Of a stretch of 47,785 nt of DNA, positions 40,407-47,785 are shown one piece after another. Origin of the DNA: Pectinatus sp. (lineage in GTDB: Bacteria; Bacillota; Negativicutes; Selenomonadales; Selenomonadaceae). The notes below the pieces were generated by a model. The model did no database searches. It was not told the DNA's origin and saw only the letters and a list, made by a program, of their open reading frames with translations. The first letter of the stretch is position 1; every line of letters starts with the position of its first letter. The stretch spans positions 1 to 47,785 of the forward strand of contig JAHHSQ010000006.1 of NCBI GenBank assembly GCA_020025135.1. The letters run 5' to 3'. A program made the position numbers and the translations under genes.

Positions 40407-41501
40407 GTGAAAATTCGGTCTTATCTAATTTTATTTTTCTTGTTTTTCTGCTCCTTTTCTCCAGTTTCTCATGCCGCTCCCCTACTCAGTCGCAATGATG
40501 TAGGGTACGAAGTAAAGGTATTACAACAAATGCTCATTGAACACGGTTTTTCCTTAAAGGTTACCGGTTTATTCAATCAAGCAACCGAACAAGCACTCTG
40601 TCAATTTCAAAAGCAAAACAATTTACCTGCCACAGGAAAAACAGACCGAACTGTCTGGCATCTTCTAGAAGGAGACAAAGTTATTACGCCGCAACCAATA
40701 AAAAGTCCACCCAAAACTACACAACTGAAAACTCCTTTAAATACCAACCATCTTTCTAAAAATACCCAATTAGCTAATGACAAAACAAAAATTTCACCAA
40801 CTAAAACAACCAATAAAATAAAAATTTCATCTCCCCCCAAAAAAATCTCCACCAAGCCCACCTCTGCTGAAACTAAACATCTCGCTATGTTACAGCGCAT
40901 CACCCGCTTGCGAGAAGCCAATGCTCCAGAAAGTAAACCTTTTGTTTCGCCACATATCATTCCAGGATTAATCAATACTGCCCGCCAGTATCTAGGAGTA
41001 CCTTATGTATACGGTGGCACTACCCCACAGGGTTTTGACTGTTCTGGTTTTGTAGAATATGTTTTTAAAAAGCACGACATTACATTGCCTCGCACTGCCG
41101 ATATTCAGTATGATTTAGGAGAAAAAAAGGCTGTACCCCAATTATCCACTGGCGATTTAGTTTTCTTTGCCACGGATGGTGAGGGAATTAGCCATTGTGG
41201 CATCTATCTGGGCGATGGCTCCTTTATCCATGCCTCTAGTAGCCGTGGCATCCGCGTAGATAAATTGGACAATGTTTACTGGAAAAAATTTTTTATCACG
41301 GGTAAACATATCGTAAATGGCCATGTCGCCCCCATCCATGTCGCTAATTTGCCACCTAAATCTACTACTCCAAAACACCCTGACAAACAAGTAAAAGATA
41401 AAGAAAAAATCAAAAAGTCTTCCCATCCTACTTCTGTTTCTCCCCAAAGCCCTTTTATCATCGTCAAACGCCCCAAACACCCTAAATTTATCATCGAATA
41501 A
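40407..41501 (+). CDS. Exported NlpC/P60 peptidoglycan hydrolase with PG-binding domain
   Basis: A 364-residue secreted cell-wall enzyme. Order: signal peptide (to about SHA), a PG_binding_1 repeat (about 30-90, VKVLQQMLIEHGF and FQKQNNLPATGKTDRTVW), a Thr/Lys/Pro-rich linker (95-160), the NlpC/P60 domain (about 185-305) with catalytic Cys in FDCSGFVEYVF and His in GISHCGIYLG, and a Lys/Pro-rich tail. It should cut between D-gamma-Glu and diaminopimelate in stem peptides. GTG start at 40407, seven bases after AGAGGTG. It lies 12 bp behind the ArsR gene, suggesting a joint transcript. Confidence 0.92.
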   Translation: MKIRSYLILFFLFFCSFSPVSHAAPLLSRNDVGYEVKVLQQMLIEHGFSLKVTGLFNQATEQALCQFQKQNNLPATGKTDRTVWHLLEGDKVITPQPIKSPPKTTQLKTPLNTNHLSKNTQLANDKTKISPTKTTNKIKISSPPKKISTKPTSAETKHLAMLQRITRLREANAPESKPFVSPHIIPGLINTARQYLGVPYVYGGTTPQGFDCSGFVEYVFKKHDITLPRTADIQYDLGEKKAVPQLSTGDLVFFATDGEGISHCGIYLGDGSFIHASSSRGIRVDKLDNVYWKKFFITGKHIVNGHVAPIHVANLPPKSTTPKHPDKQVKDKEKIKKSSHPTSVSPQSPFIIVKRPKHPKFIIE

Positions 41502-41540
41502 AGCTAACCTTAAATTTTATCAAATAGAGGAGATATGTTT

Positions 41541-42302
41541 ATGCGGATTATCATCACCGAAGATTACAAGGCCATGAGTACCATGGCTGCCCGTCTAGTC
41601 GCCGGACAATTATACTTAAAACCAAAGAGCGTTCTAGGTTTAGCCACTGGTAGTACACCGATTGGCCTCTATCACAATCTCATCGATATTCACCGTACTA
41701 TCGGTTTAGATTTTTCCGAAGCTATCAGTTTTAATTTGGATGAATATATCGGCATCAATCGCAACGATGTCCATTCCTATCACTATTTCATGTACGAAAA
41801 TCTCTTTAATTCCATCAATATAAAACCAGAAAATGTCTTTATTCCCAACGGATGCGCTGCAGATTTAGAAGCAGAATGTCGCCACTATGACAATTTAATC
41901 ACCTCTATGGGAGGTATAGATTTGCAGATATTGGGCATCGGCAATAATGCCCACATCGGGTTTAACGAGCCGGATGTTAAATTCGAGGCCACCACACATA
42001 AGGTAAAACTAGACAACGAAACAATCGCGGCCAATTCGCGTTTTTTCAGCAGTGTAGAGGCTGTACCCAAATACGCCATCAGTATGGGAATTCGCACCAT
42101 CATGTTAGCGAAAAAAATCATTCTCTTAGCCAATGGCAAGAATAAGGCCGAAGCAATTTACAAAACTATTTACGGTGGCATTACCCCTAAAGCCCCAGCC
42201 TCGATTTTACAATTACATCAAGATGTTGTTATCATTGTCGACCGCGAAGCTGCCTCTTTATTGCCTCATGACAGTACACATAATTGTATTCTTTCCGTAT
42301 AA
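41541..42302 (+). CDS. nagB: Glucosamine-6-phosphate deaminase
   Basis: Converts glucosamine 6-phosphate to fructose 6-phosphate and ammonia, the reverse direction of GlmS. It is 253 residues, with LGLATGSTPIGLYHNLI (phosphate loop), FNLDEYIGI with catalytic Asp, and LGIGNNAHIGFNEP with the active-site His; the classic DGH is NAH here, a change seen in the NGH direction among Firmicute enzymes. ATG at 41541 has GAGGAG at eight bases; ATG 41535 is too close. No nagA adjoins. Confidence 0.94.
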   Translation: MRIIITEDYKAMSTMAARLVAGQLYLKPKSVLGLATGSTPIGLYHNLIDIHRTIGLDFSEAISFNLDEYIGINRNDVHSYHYFMYENLFNSINIKPENVFIPNGCAADLEAECRHYDNLITSMGGIDLQILGIGNNAHIGFNEPDVKFEATTHKVKLDNETIAANSRFFSSVEAVPKYAISMGIRTIMLAKKIILLANGKNKAEAIYKTIYGGITPKAPASILQLHQDVVIIVDREAASLLPHDSTHNCILSV

Positions 42303-42323
42303 TAAGTTCATAATATTATAAAT

Positions 42324-42361
42324 AAAAATAGGTATTCCCAAGTTTGGGAATACCTATTTTT
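42324..42361. terminator. Terminator between nagB and bioA
   Basis: AAAAATAGGTATTCCCAA and its complement give an 18-bp perfect stem with a two-base loop and T-run; bidirectional. Confidence 0.88.
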
Positions 42362-43755
42362 TATCCTAAAACTGTTCTTATAGATTGCTTCATAATATAA
42401 ATTGCCTTATCCAAGGTTCTTCTATCAATATTCAAAGGAGGGTTAAAATACAATACATCACCTAGCGGACGCAAGAGCAACCCATTCTTCAATGCTTCTC
42501 GATAAATAGCATAACCGAGACGACGTTGGGCAGCAAAAGGCCGTTTTTCTCTTTTATCTTCCACCAATTCGAGAGCATTTATCAGACCGATATGTCTAAT
42601 TTCTCCTGTATAACGATAATCCCCTAAGGCATCCAGCAAAGCTTGGTGCAAATACTGTGCGGTTTGCCCCGCTCTCTCTAAAATATGCTCACTTCGAAAG
42701 ATGTTTTGTACCGCTAAAGCGGCTACACATCCTAGTGGATTGCCACTGTATGTATGGCTGTGTAAAAAAGCTCGCTTTTCTCGATATTCTGCATAAAAAG
42801 CCTGATATATTTCTTCGGTGGTGATAGTTATCGACATCGGCAAATAACCGCCAGTAAGGCCCTTAGAAACGCACATGATATCTGGCGATATATCCGCCTG
42901 TTCACAGGCAAACATCGTCCCCGTCCGCCCAAAACCAGTCGCAATTTCATCGGCAATCAATAACACATCATAGGCATCGCACAAATCACGCAATTTTTTC
43001 AAATATAATGCTGGATAAATACGCATCCCCGCACTGCCTTGCAGAAGTGGTTCAACTATGATAGCAGCCGTTTCTGCCCCATATTTCGAAAAAGCTTCTT
43101 CCATCTTCTGGAAACATTGACACTGACAATGTTCCCTATCCTCTTGGTAAGGACACCGATAACAATCTGGCGCTTCCACGTGAATAGCTGACATTAACAT
43201 GGGCTGATAAATTTTGGCAAAAATGTCCATACTGCCAACGGATAGAGCACCGATAGTTTCTCCGTGATAGCTACCAGTCAGACACATGAACTTTTGTTTT
43301 TTCTGCCTACCTGTCTGATAGCAATATTGAAAGGCCATCTTTAAGGCACATTCTACTGAAGCCGAGCCATTATCAGCAAAATTGAATTTTTTCAAGCGGG
43401 GCGGTATCACCTCGCTCAAACGAGCACATAATTCTATCGCTGGACGATGAGAAAAGTCGGCAAAAATAACATGTTCTAATTCCGCCAACTGTTTGCTAAT
43501 AGCTGCCATAATTTGCGGATTACAATGCCCGAGTAGATTGCACCACCAAGAACTAATTATATCTATGTATTCTTTTCCCGACACGCTGTACAGATAGGCA
43601 CCTTTGCCTCTATCTATCACAATCGGCGGATATGTCTCATAATCCTTCATCTGCGAACAAGGATGCCAAATATAGCGTAAATCTTCCTGCGCTAGTTGCA
43701 TTTCCTCATCCCGTTTCTTGTCATCTTGCCCCATTTCCATCACTCTTTCTGGCAT
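42361..43755 (-). CDS. bioA: Adenosylmethionine-8-amino-7-oxononanoate aminotransferase
   Basis: Makes 7,8-diaminopelargonic acid from KAPA using SAM as amino donor. The 464-residue class III aminotransferase shows YIWHPCSQM, DIISSWWCNLLGH, FADNGSASVECALKMA, TGSYHGETIGALSVG, LIADEIATGFGRTG and CVSKGLTGGYLPM with the PLP Lys. From ATG 43755 it would overlap bioD by 35 nt; an ATG at 43701 (MQLAQEDLRYIWHP) after GATGAGGAA fits the family N-terminus and may be the real start. Last gene of bioYBDA. Confidence 0.95.
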   Translation of the reverse strand: MPERVMEMGQDDKKRDEEMQLAQEDLRYIWHPCSQMKDYETYPPIVIDRGKGAYLYSVSGKEYIDIISSWWCNLLGHCNPQIMAAISKQLAELEHVIFADFSHRPAIELCARLSEVIPPRLKKFNFADNGSASVECALKMAFQYCYQTGRQKKQKFMCLTGSYHGETIGALSVGSMDIFAKIYQPMLMSAIHVEAPDCYRCPYQEDREHCQCQCFQKMEEAFSKYGAETAAIIVEPLLQGSAGMRIYPALYLKKLRDLCDAYDVLLIADEIATGFGRTGTMFACEQADISPDIMCVSKGLTGGYLPMSITITTEEIYQAFYAEYREKRAFLHSHTYSGNPLGCVAALAVQNIFRSEHILERAGQTAQYLHQALLDALGDYRYTGEIRHIGLINALELVEDKREKRPFAAQRRLGYAIYREALKNGLLLRPLGDVLYFNPPLNIDRRTLDKAIYIMKQSIRTVLG

Positions 43756-44419
43756 CTGGCCAAAGCTTTTTTAAATCTATCTCAATATCATTGGCTCCTT
43801 TTGCCACCAATGCTAAAACCTTTTCTCCTGTCAACTGTTCTATCATTTGCACATTATCGTCATCTAAAACACTAGGCATATAATCATTTAGAATAATACC
43901 CCGCACAGGAATATTTTGTGCATGTAAATAGTGAATGGTCAAACCAACCGCATTAATGCTCCCGAGGCCAGCCTTACCGACGACTACTACCGGTAGCTTC
44001 AACTCCTGAATGACATCAGTTAAAAATATCTTGGCTTCGGTATCATAACGCAAGGGACAAAGAATTCCACCACTACCTTCCATGATGACATATGGATAGC
44101 GCTCTTGCACATTGGCAAAATCCCTCTTTACCTGTGCCATTTCTAAAGGATGACCTTCTAAGCGAGCTGCCAGATGGGGCGAAACCGCGGTATGATAAAA
44201 ATAGCTAACCAAGGTTTGCTCCTCTTGACCGATACTGGCCACTTTATTGACATAACCCGCATCGCTATGCGCAATATCGTTTGCTCCACTCATTGCCGCT
44301 TTATAGTACCCGCAGTCATATTTTTGCTCACGACATTTTTTTACCAAAAGCGCTGTAATATATGTCTTACCCACATCTGTTCCCGTACCGACAACAAAAA
44401 GTGCCTTTTTCTCCATCAT
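43721..44419 (-). CDS. bioD: Dethiobiotin synthetase
   Basis: ATP-dependent carboxylation of diaminopelargonate to dethiobiotin. 232 residues with Walker A GTGTDVGKT, YYKAAMSG and EGSGGILCPL. Its start overlaps the bioB stop as ATGA, so translation is coupled. bioF, bioC and bioH are not in the window, so this locus covers only the last three steps plus uptake. Confidence 0.95.
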   Translation of the reverse strand: MMEKKALFVVGTGTDVGKTYITALLVKKCREQKYDCGYYKAAMSGANDIAHSDAGYVNKVASIGQEEQTLVSYFYHTAVSPHLAARLEGHPLEMAQVKRDFANVQERYPYVIMEGSGGILCPLRYDTEAKIFLTDVIQELKLPVVVVGKAGLGSINAVGLTIHYLHAQNIPVRGIILNDYMPSVLDDDNVQMIEQLTGEKVLALVAKGANDIEIDLKKLWPDARKSDGNGAR

Positions 44420-45387
44420 GAAAATCTACCCACCTTAAAGTTTAATCTCTTTAACATAGCCAAATCTGTAGCAGCTGTAATCCCCGCTGTGGTCAACATA
44501 TCTCCAGAAATAGCGGCATTGGCTCCGGCTTGAAAACAAGCTTCTCCCTTATCCATTAAAAGTCCCCTACCACCGGCCAACCGTAAAAAAGCATCTGGCA
44601 AGATAAAGCGATATATTGCAATAATGCGACATATTTCCTGTTCTGAAAGGGGCATATTATTTGCATATGGTGTATTTTCTATCGGATTTAAGATATTGAG
44701 GGGTACAGATTTTATCCCTAATTCACGTAAAGTAAACGCCATTTCTATACGGTCGTGCATACTCTCGCCTAGGCCCATAATACCACCACTGCAAACCTCC
44801 ATCCCCACACGTTGAGCAGCCCTAATTGCTGCTATTTTTTCAGCAAAAGTATGGGTCGTACAAACCGAGGGGAAATAGTGCTCCGACGTTTCTAAATTAT
44901 TGTGAATACGCCGTATCCCATGCTTATAGAGAATGCGATATCCCTCTTCTGAGAGCAAACCAAAAGATACACAAACCTTTATGGGTAAGGTAGCCTCTAT
45001 TTTTTCAGCAATACGTGCCAAGGCTTCCACTTCCTCTAAGGGCAATCTTTTTCCAGAAGTAACCAAAGAAAAACGCAGCATACCTGCTTCGGCATTGCGC
45101 TTGGCCTCTTCCATAATAGTTTTCTCAGAAGCAAGGTCATAATGCTTAATAGTTGTACAATAATGGGCTGATTGGGCACAATACTTACAATCTTCGGAAC
45201 AATGCCCACTTTTGGCATTGATAATACTACAAATGTCAAATTTATTCTGACAAAACTTCTCTCTTATTTCTCTAGCTCCAGCAGTCAACTCCTCTAAGGG
45301 CACAGTGGTCAAATACTCCGCCTCTGCCATTTCCAATGTCCCACCAGTTAAAACTCGTTTTTTTAATAACTCATAATGACTAGACAT
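44416..45387 (-). CDS. bioB: Biotin synthase
   Basis: Radical-SAM enzyme that inserts sulfur into dethiobiotin. The 323 residues include CSEDCKYCAQS, whose Cys63, Cys67 and Cys70 bind the 4Fe-4S cluster, YDLASEKTIMEEA, RIHNNLETS with cluster-2 ligands, CSGGIMGLGES and NPIENTPYA. It lies 20 bp after bioY and overlaps bioD. Confidence 0.96.
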   Translation of the reverse strand: MSSHYELLKKRVLTGGTLEMAEAEYLTTVPLEELTAGAREIREKFCQNKFDICSIINAKSGHCSEDCKYCAQSAHYCTTIKHYDLASEKTIMEEAKRNAEAGMLRFSLVTSGKRLPLEEVEALARIAEKIEATLPIKVCVSFGLLSEEGYRILYKHGIRRIHNNLETSEHYFPSVCTTHTFAEKIAAIRAAQRVGMEVCSGGIMGLGESMHDRIEMAFTLRELGIKSVPLNILNPIENTPYANNMPLSEQEICRIIAIYRFILPDAFLRLAGGRGLLMDKGEACFQAGANAAISGDMLTTAGITAATDLAMLKRLNFKVGRFS

Positions 45388-45407
45388 ATTATCCTTCTTT
45401 CCTTAAT

Positions 45408-45986
45408 TTAACGATATTTAGCCAAACGCGGAATCAAGCGTTTACAAAGTGCTGCGGTTAGGAAACACAAGAAAATATCTCCCGGTACCGGCAAGCAAAA
45501 ACCATACCAAATGACATTCCAAAGTGACATAGCCTTGCCTACTAAATAAAAGTTGACAATAAAATAACAATACACCACGCCGAACAGGTAGACAACGGCC
45601 ATACCCGCAAAATTGGCCAAAAGCAGGCGCAAATACGACGGATTATGACGAGAACCGACAATAGTACCAGTCAACCAACAGCCGACAGCAAAGCCGATTA
45701 GATAGCCAAAAGTTGGTTGAAAAATATAACTAAATCCGCCCCCTTCTGTAAATACAGGTACACCAAGTAAACCTAAAAATAAGTACAAAAGGACACTCAA
45801 TGTCCCCAATCTAGCCCCCAATAAAACACCAGCCAAGGTAGTAAAAAGTAATTGCAAGGTAAAAGGTACTACTGGCACTGGTATACGAATAAAGGAACCA
45901 ACAATAATTAAAGCTGTAAACAAGCCGCACAGGGCAATATCCTTAGTGCGCAAATGTTGTTTAGTTTTCAAGGTATAATTCTCCAT
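45408..45986 (-). CDS. bioY: Biotin transporter substrate-binding protein BioY
   Basis: S component of the biotin ECF importer, 192 residues with six helices. IRIPVPVVPFTLQLLFTTLAGVLLGARLG, FTEGGGFSYIFQPTFGYLIGF and PGDIFLCFLTAAL are BioY signatures. No EcfA or EcfT adjoins; it may borrow those at 6.8-9.3 kb or work alone. It heads bioYBDA behind a BirA operator, so uptake and synthesis are switched together. Confidence 0.94.
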   Translation of the reverse strand: MENYTLKTKQHLRTKDIALCGLFTALIIVGSFIRIPVPVVPFTLQLLFTTLAGVLLGARLGTLSVLLYLFLGLLGVPVFTEGGGFSYIFQPTFGYLIGFAVGCWLTGTIVGSRHNPSYLRLLLANFAGMAVVYLFGVVYCYFIVNFYLVGKAMSLWNVIWYGFCLPVPGDIFLCFLTAALCKRLIPRLAKYR

Positions 45987-46018
45987 ACAAACCCTCTTTT
46001 AAAAATGATATTTTCTTT

Positions 46019-46047
46019 AGGATAATATAAAGCGGGGCTATTGTCAA
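46019..46047 (-). promoter_or_regulatory. Promoter of the biotin operon
   Basis: On the minus strand TTGACA (46047-46042), 17 bases, TATCCT (46024-46019). The -35 lies inside the BirA half-site, so bound BirA would exclude polymerase. Confidence 0.65.
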
Positions 46048-46089
46048 CCTATTTATATTATTTTAGGTTTACAATAGCCCCGCTTTATA
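46026..46089. promoter_or_regulatory. BirA operator nested in a 19-bp inverted repeat
   Basis: The half-sites TTGTCAACC (46041-46049) and GGTTTACAA (46066-46074), separated by 16 bases, match the biotin repressor BirA operator. They sit at the inner edges of a longer exact inverted repeat with 19-bp arms (46026-46044 and 46071-46089), which includes the GC-rich GCGGGGCTA. The outer part exceeds what BirA needs and would form a strong hairpin in RNA or cruciform. Confidence 0.8.
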
Positions 46090-46118
46090 AAAAGTTTTTT
46101 CTGGAAATAATTATAACA

Positions 46119-46156
46119 ACAAAAGAGGTTAGGATGCTTAACACACTCTAACCTCT
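46119..46156 (-). terminator. Terminator of the DAACS symporter
   Basis: On the minus strand AGAGGTTAG and CTAACCTCT pair across a 15-base loop, then TTTTG. Confidence 0.65.
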
Positions 46157-46179
46157 CATAATATTACTAAAAGAAAATA

Positions 46180-47487
46180 TTAAATTTCTACACTTTCTGT
46201 CGGTTTCTTAGCCATCTGAGCGGAAGCCATTTCTGCTTCGGCATCGAGTTCTTCTAACATATCTTCGTCTTTAGTACGGAATCTATCAACAATAGTAGCG
46301 CAAGCAGTATCTCCAGTGATATTGACAGCTGTGCGCAACATATCAAAAATTCTATCTACACCAAACAAAATTGGCAAGGCTTCAATAGGAATGTGCGCCG
46401 CCATCAATACTGCTACAACCAACAATGTCGGACCAGGAACCCCTGCTTGCCCAACTGCACCAATAGTAGCTGTAAAGCAAATAGCAATATATTGAGCCAT
46501 TGTCAAATGGATGCCAAACATCTGGGCAAAGAAAGAAGCAGCGATGGCATAGTAAGCGGCATTACCGTTCATATTAATGGTTGCACCCAAAGGCAAAGCG
46601 AAGGAAGTCATTTCCTTAGAAACGTGCAAATCTTCCGTTGCCGTTTTCATATTGAGAGGCAATGCTGCCATAGAAGAAGCCGTGGTAAAAGCAAAAAGTT
46701 GTACTTTCTGCATATTTTTGAAGAACTGCACATAGCTGACATTCTTAGCAAACAAAGCCACGCTACCGCCAATGACACCATAATTTTGAATCAAGAGAAC
46801 CACGATATATAATCCTAATAAGTAGAGCAATTTCACTAAGATATCAGCACCAAATGTCCCAATCGAACCGGCCATCAAACCGAAAACACCAATCGGAGCA
46901 AAGCACATGACGATATTCATAATGCCAATAGTTGCTTCTGTTAAATTATTAAATAAGTTCAATAGATATTCTCTTCTCTTTTCTGGCAAAGCAGCAATAG
47001 CAAAGCCGAGGAAAAGGGAGAAAACGATGACCTGTAAAATATTGCCATTTACTAAGGCAGCAAAAGGATTCATTGGTACAAAGCCAATAATGGTTTCCCA
47101 AAAACCAGGTAAAGCGCCCTTGCTAGCATATTGAGCTGCATTCTGCGCTCCCCCTAAAGCCGCCAAGCTGATGCCAACTCCTGGTTTAAATACTTCACCA
47201 AATAAAAGTCCCATCGCTGCAGCTAATACGGTCGTTATCGTATAATAAACAAATGTCACCAAACCAATTTTGCCAGCTGATTTGGAACCACCTAGAGAAG
47301 CCGCTCCACCAATAATAGAGAAGAAAATCATCGGCATAACTACCATCTTAATCAATTGCATAAACAAATCGCCGACAGGAGCAAACATCTTCGCTGAAGA
47401 ACCCATGGTCAAACCGGCAACTACACCTAACACCATCGCCACAAAAATATATTTGCCGAGGTTCTGCATAATATTGAGCCGCTTCAA
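46180..47487 (-). CDS. Dicarboxylate/amino acid:cation symporter (DAACS family)
   Basis: Imports glutamate, aspartate or C4-dicarboxylates with Na+ or H+. A 435-residue membrane protein with eight helices and two re-entrant loops. TTASSMAALPLNM (first hairpin), ALPLGATINMNGNAAYY (helix 7) and AVGQAGVPGPTLLV (second hairpin) are diagnostic, with DRIFDMLRTAVNITGD in helix 8. The start is TTG at 47487 with AAGGG 11 bases upstream; ATG 47469 lacks a ribosome site. Substrate is open. Own promoter and terminator. Confidence 0.93.
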   Translation of the reverse strand: MKRLNIMQNLGKYIFVAMVLGVVAGLTMGSSAKMFAPVGDLFMQLIKMVVMPMIFFSIIGGAASLGGSKSAGKIGLVTFVYYTITTVLAAAMGLLFGEVFKPGVGISLAALGGAQNAAQYASKGALPGFWETIIGFVPMNPFAALVNGNILQVIVFSLFLGFAIAALPEKRREYLLNLFNNLTEATIGIMNIVMCFAPIGVFGLMAGSIGTFGADILVKLLYLLGLYIVVLLIQNYGVIGGSVALFAKNVSYVQFFKNMQKVQLFAFTTASSMAALPLNMKTATEDLHVSKEMTSFALPLGATINMNGNAAYYAIAASFFAQMFGIHLTMAQYIAICFTATIGAVGQAGVPGPTLLVVAVLMAAHIPIEALPILFGVDRIFDMLRTAVNITGDTACATIVDRFRTKDEDMLEELDAEAEMASAQMAKKPTESVEI

Positions 47488-47546
47488 GATAAACTCATCC
47501 CTTCAACAATAAATTTTATTTATATTAATATTAATTTATGTTTCAG

Positions 47547-47575
47547 ATTATACACGGTCAATTTATAAATAGCAA
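47547..47575 (-). promoter_or_regulatory. Promoter of the DAACS symporter
   Basis: On the minus strand TTGCTA (47575-47570), 17 bases, TATAAT (47552-47547). The rest of the window to 47785 is AT-rich; it holds one hairpin (AAAAATGC/GCATTTTT, 47678-47703) that may end a gene outside the window. Confidence 0.6.
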
Positions 47576-47785
47576 GAAAATATTGACTATTTTTTCAATA
47601 ACAATATGAGTAAATTTTATTGCTTATTTAATAGCTATAATTTTTATTTATGATAAACTTTTATCTTCTCTTACTAGAAAAATGCGCTTGTTTGAGCATT
47701 TTTAATTGTTAAATTTTTTCTCCATTTAATTGCTATTTTGCCCCCGAAAAAATTTTTATAAAATTTTTTCTTTTCCGGATAATTG

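Noticed and set aside
47678..47703. Hairpin AAAAATGC/GCATTTTT as a terminator of a gene in this window
   Set aside because: No gene within the window ends next to it; it may belong to a gene beyond the right edge.

Overview
The window looks like chromosomal DNA of a low-GC, two-membraned Firmicute, most likely a Negativicute (Veillonella/Selenomonas/Acidaminococcus type); this is inference. Gram-negative traits are an RND efflux pump with a lipoprotein adaptor. Firmicute traits are a glmS ribozyme, a two-half-site BirA operator, an AroH-type chorismate mutase, a PerR-like Fur protein, a SpoIID-domain protein, ECF transporters and frequent TTG/GTG starts behind strong GGAGG sites. I see no phage, IS element, CRISPR array or rRNA. 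The genes are mostly housekeeping and are separated by clear, often bidirectional, terminators.

Layout. 1-3.5 kb: RND pump operon (acrA-like, start of acrB-like) divergent from marR-ansA, with a 28-bp palindromic operator just downstream of the pump promoter. 3.5-10 kb: amino-acid permease, thioredoxin, alanine racemase and a three-gene ECF transporter (S, fused A-A, T). 10-11 kb: tRNA-Val and a glutathione peroxidase. 11-16 kb: a dynamin-like GTPase fused to two CxxC...CxxH modules, divergent from two tandem MutS-like ATPases. 16-21 kb: a GGDEF protein cut short by a 7-bp tandem duplication, rpe, UbiB-like kinase, aroH, perR/fur. 21-27 kb: tRNA-Ser, a second permease, yigZ-queF, an HD-GYP protein with a long leader, and an exported lipase. 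27-36 kb: glmS with its ribozyme, then the minus-strand cluster tsaE-tsaB-rimI-lgt-spoIID-queA. 35-42 kb: aminotransferase with a structured leader, POT peptide transporter, an unknown protein, maf, an ArsR sensor, an NlpC/P60 hydrolase, nagB. 42-47.8 kb: biotin operon bioY-bioB-bioD-bioA under a BirA operator, then a DAACS symporter.

The most striking observation is in rimI. The uninterrupted frame ends after 119 codons, but the missing C-terminus of the acetyltransferase lies about 390 nt further on. The intervening 393 nt carry the hallmarks of a group I intron: a P7 pair made of GTTCAACGACTA and AAGATATAGTC, a P2 hairpin with a GAAA loop, a 5' exon ending in U, and a terminal G. Removing them joins the exons to give EPARLLYKKMGF and a normal 153-residue RimI. 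There is no homing endonuclease ORF. A self-splicing intron in a conserved chromosomal housekeeping gene inside a polycistronic operon is unusual.

Other points of interest are the MutS-pair/dynamin locus, the slippage-type frameshift in the GGDEF gene, the BirA operator nested in a 19-bp inverted repeat, and structured leaders of unknown type ahead of the HD-GYP and aminotransferase genes.
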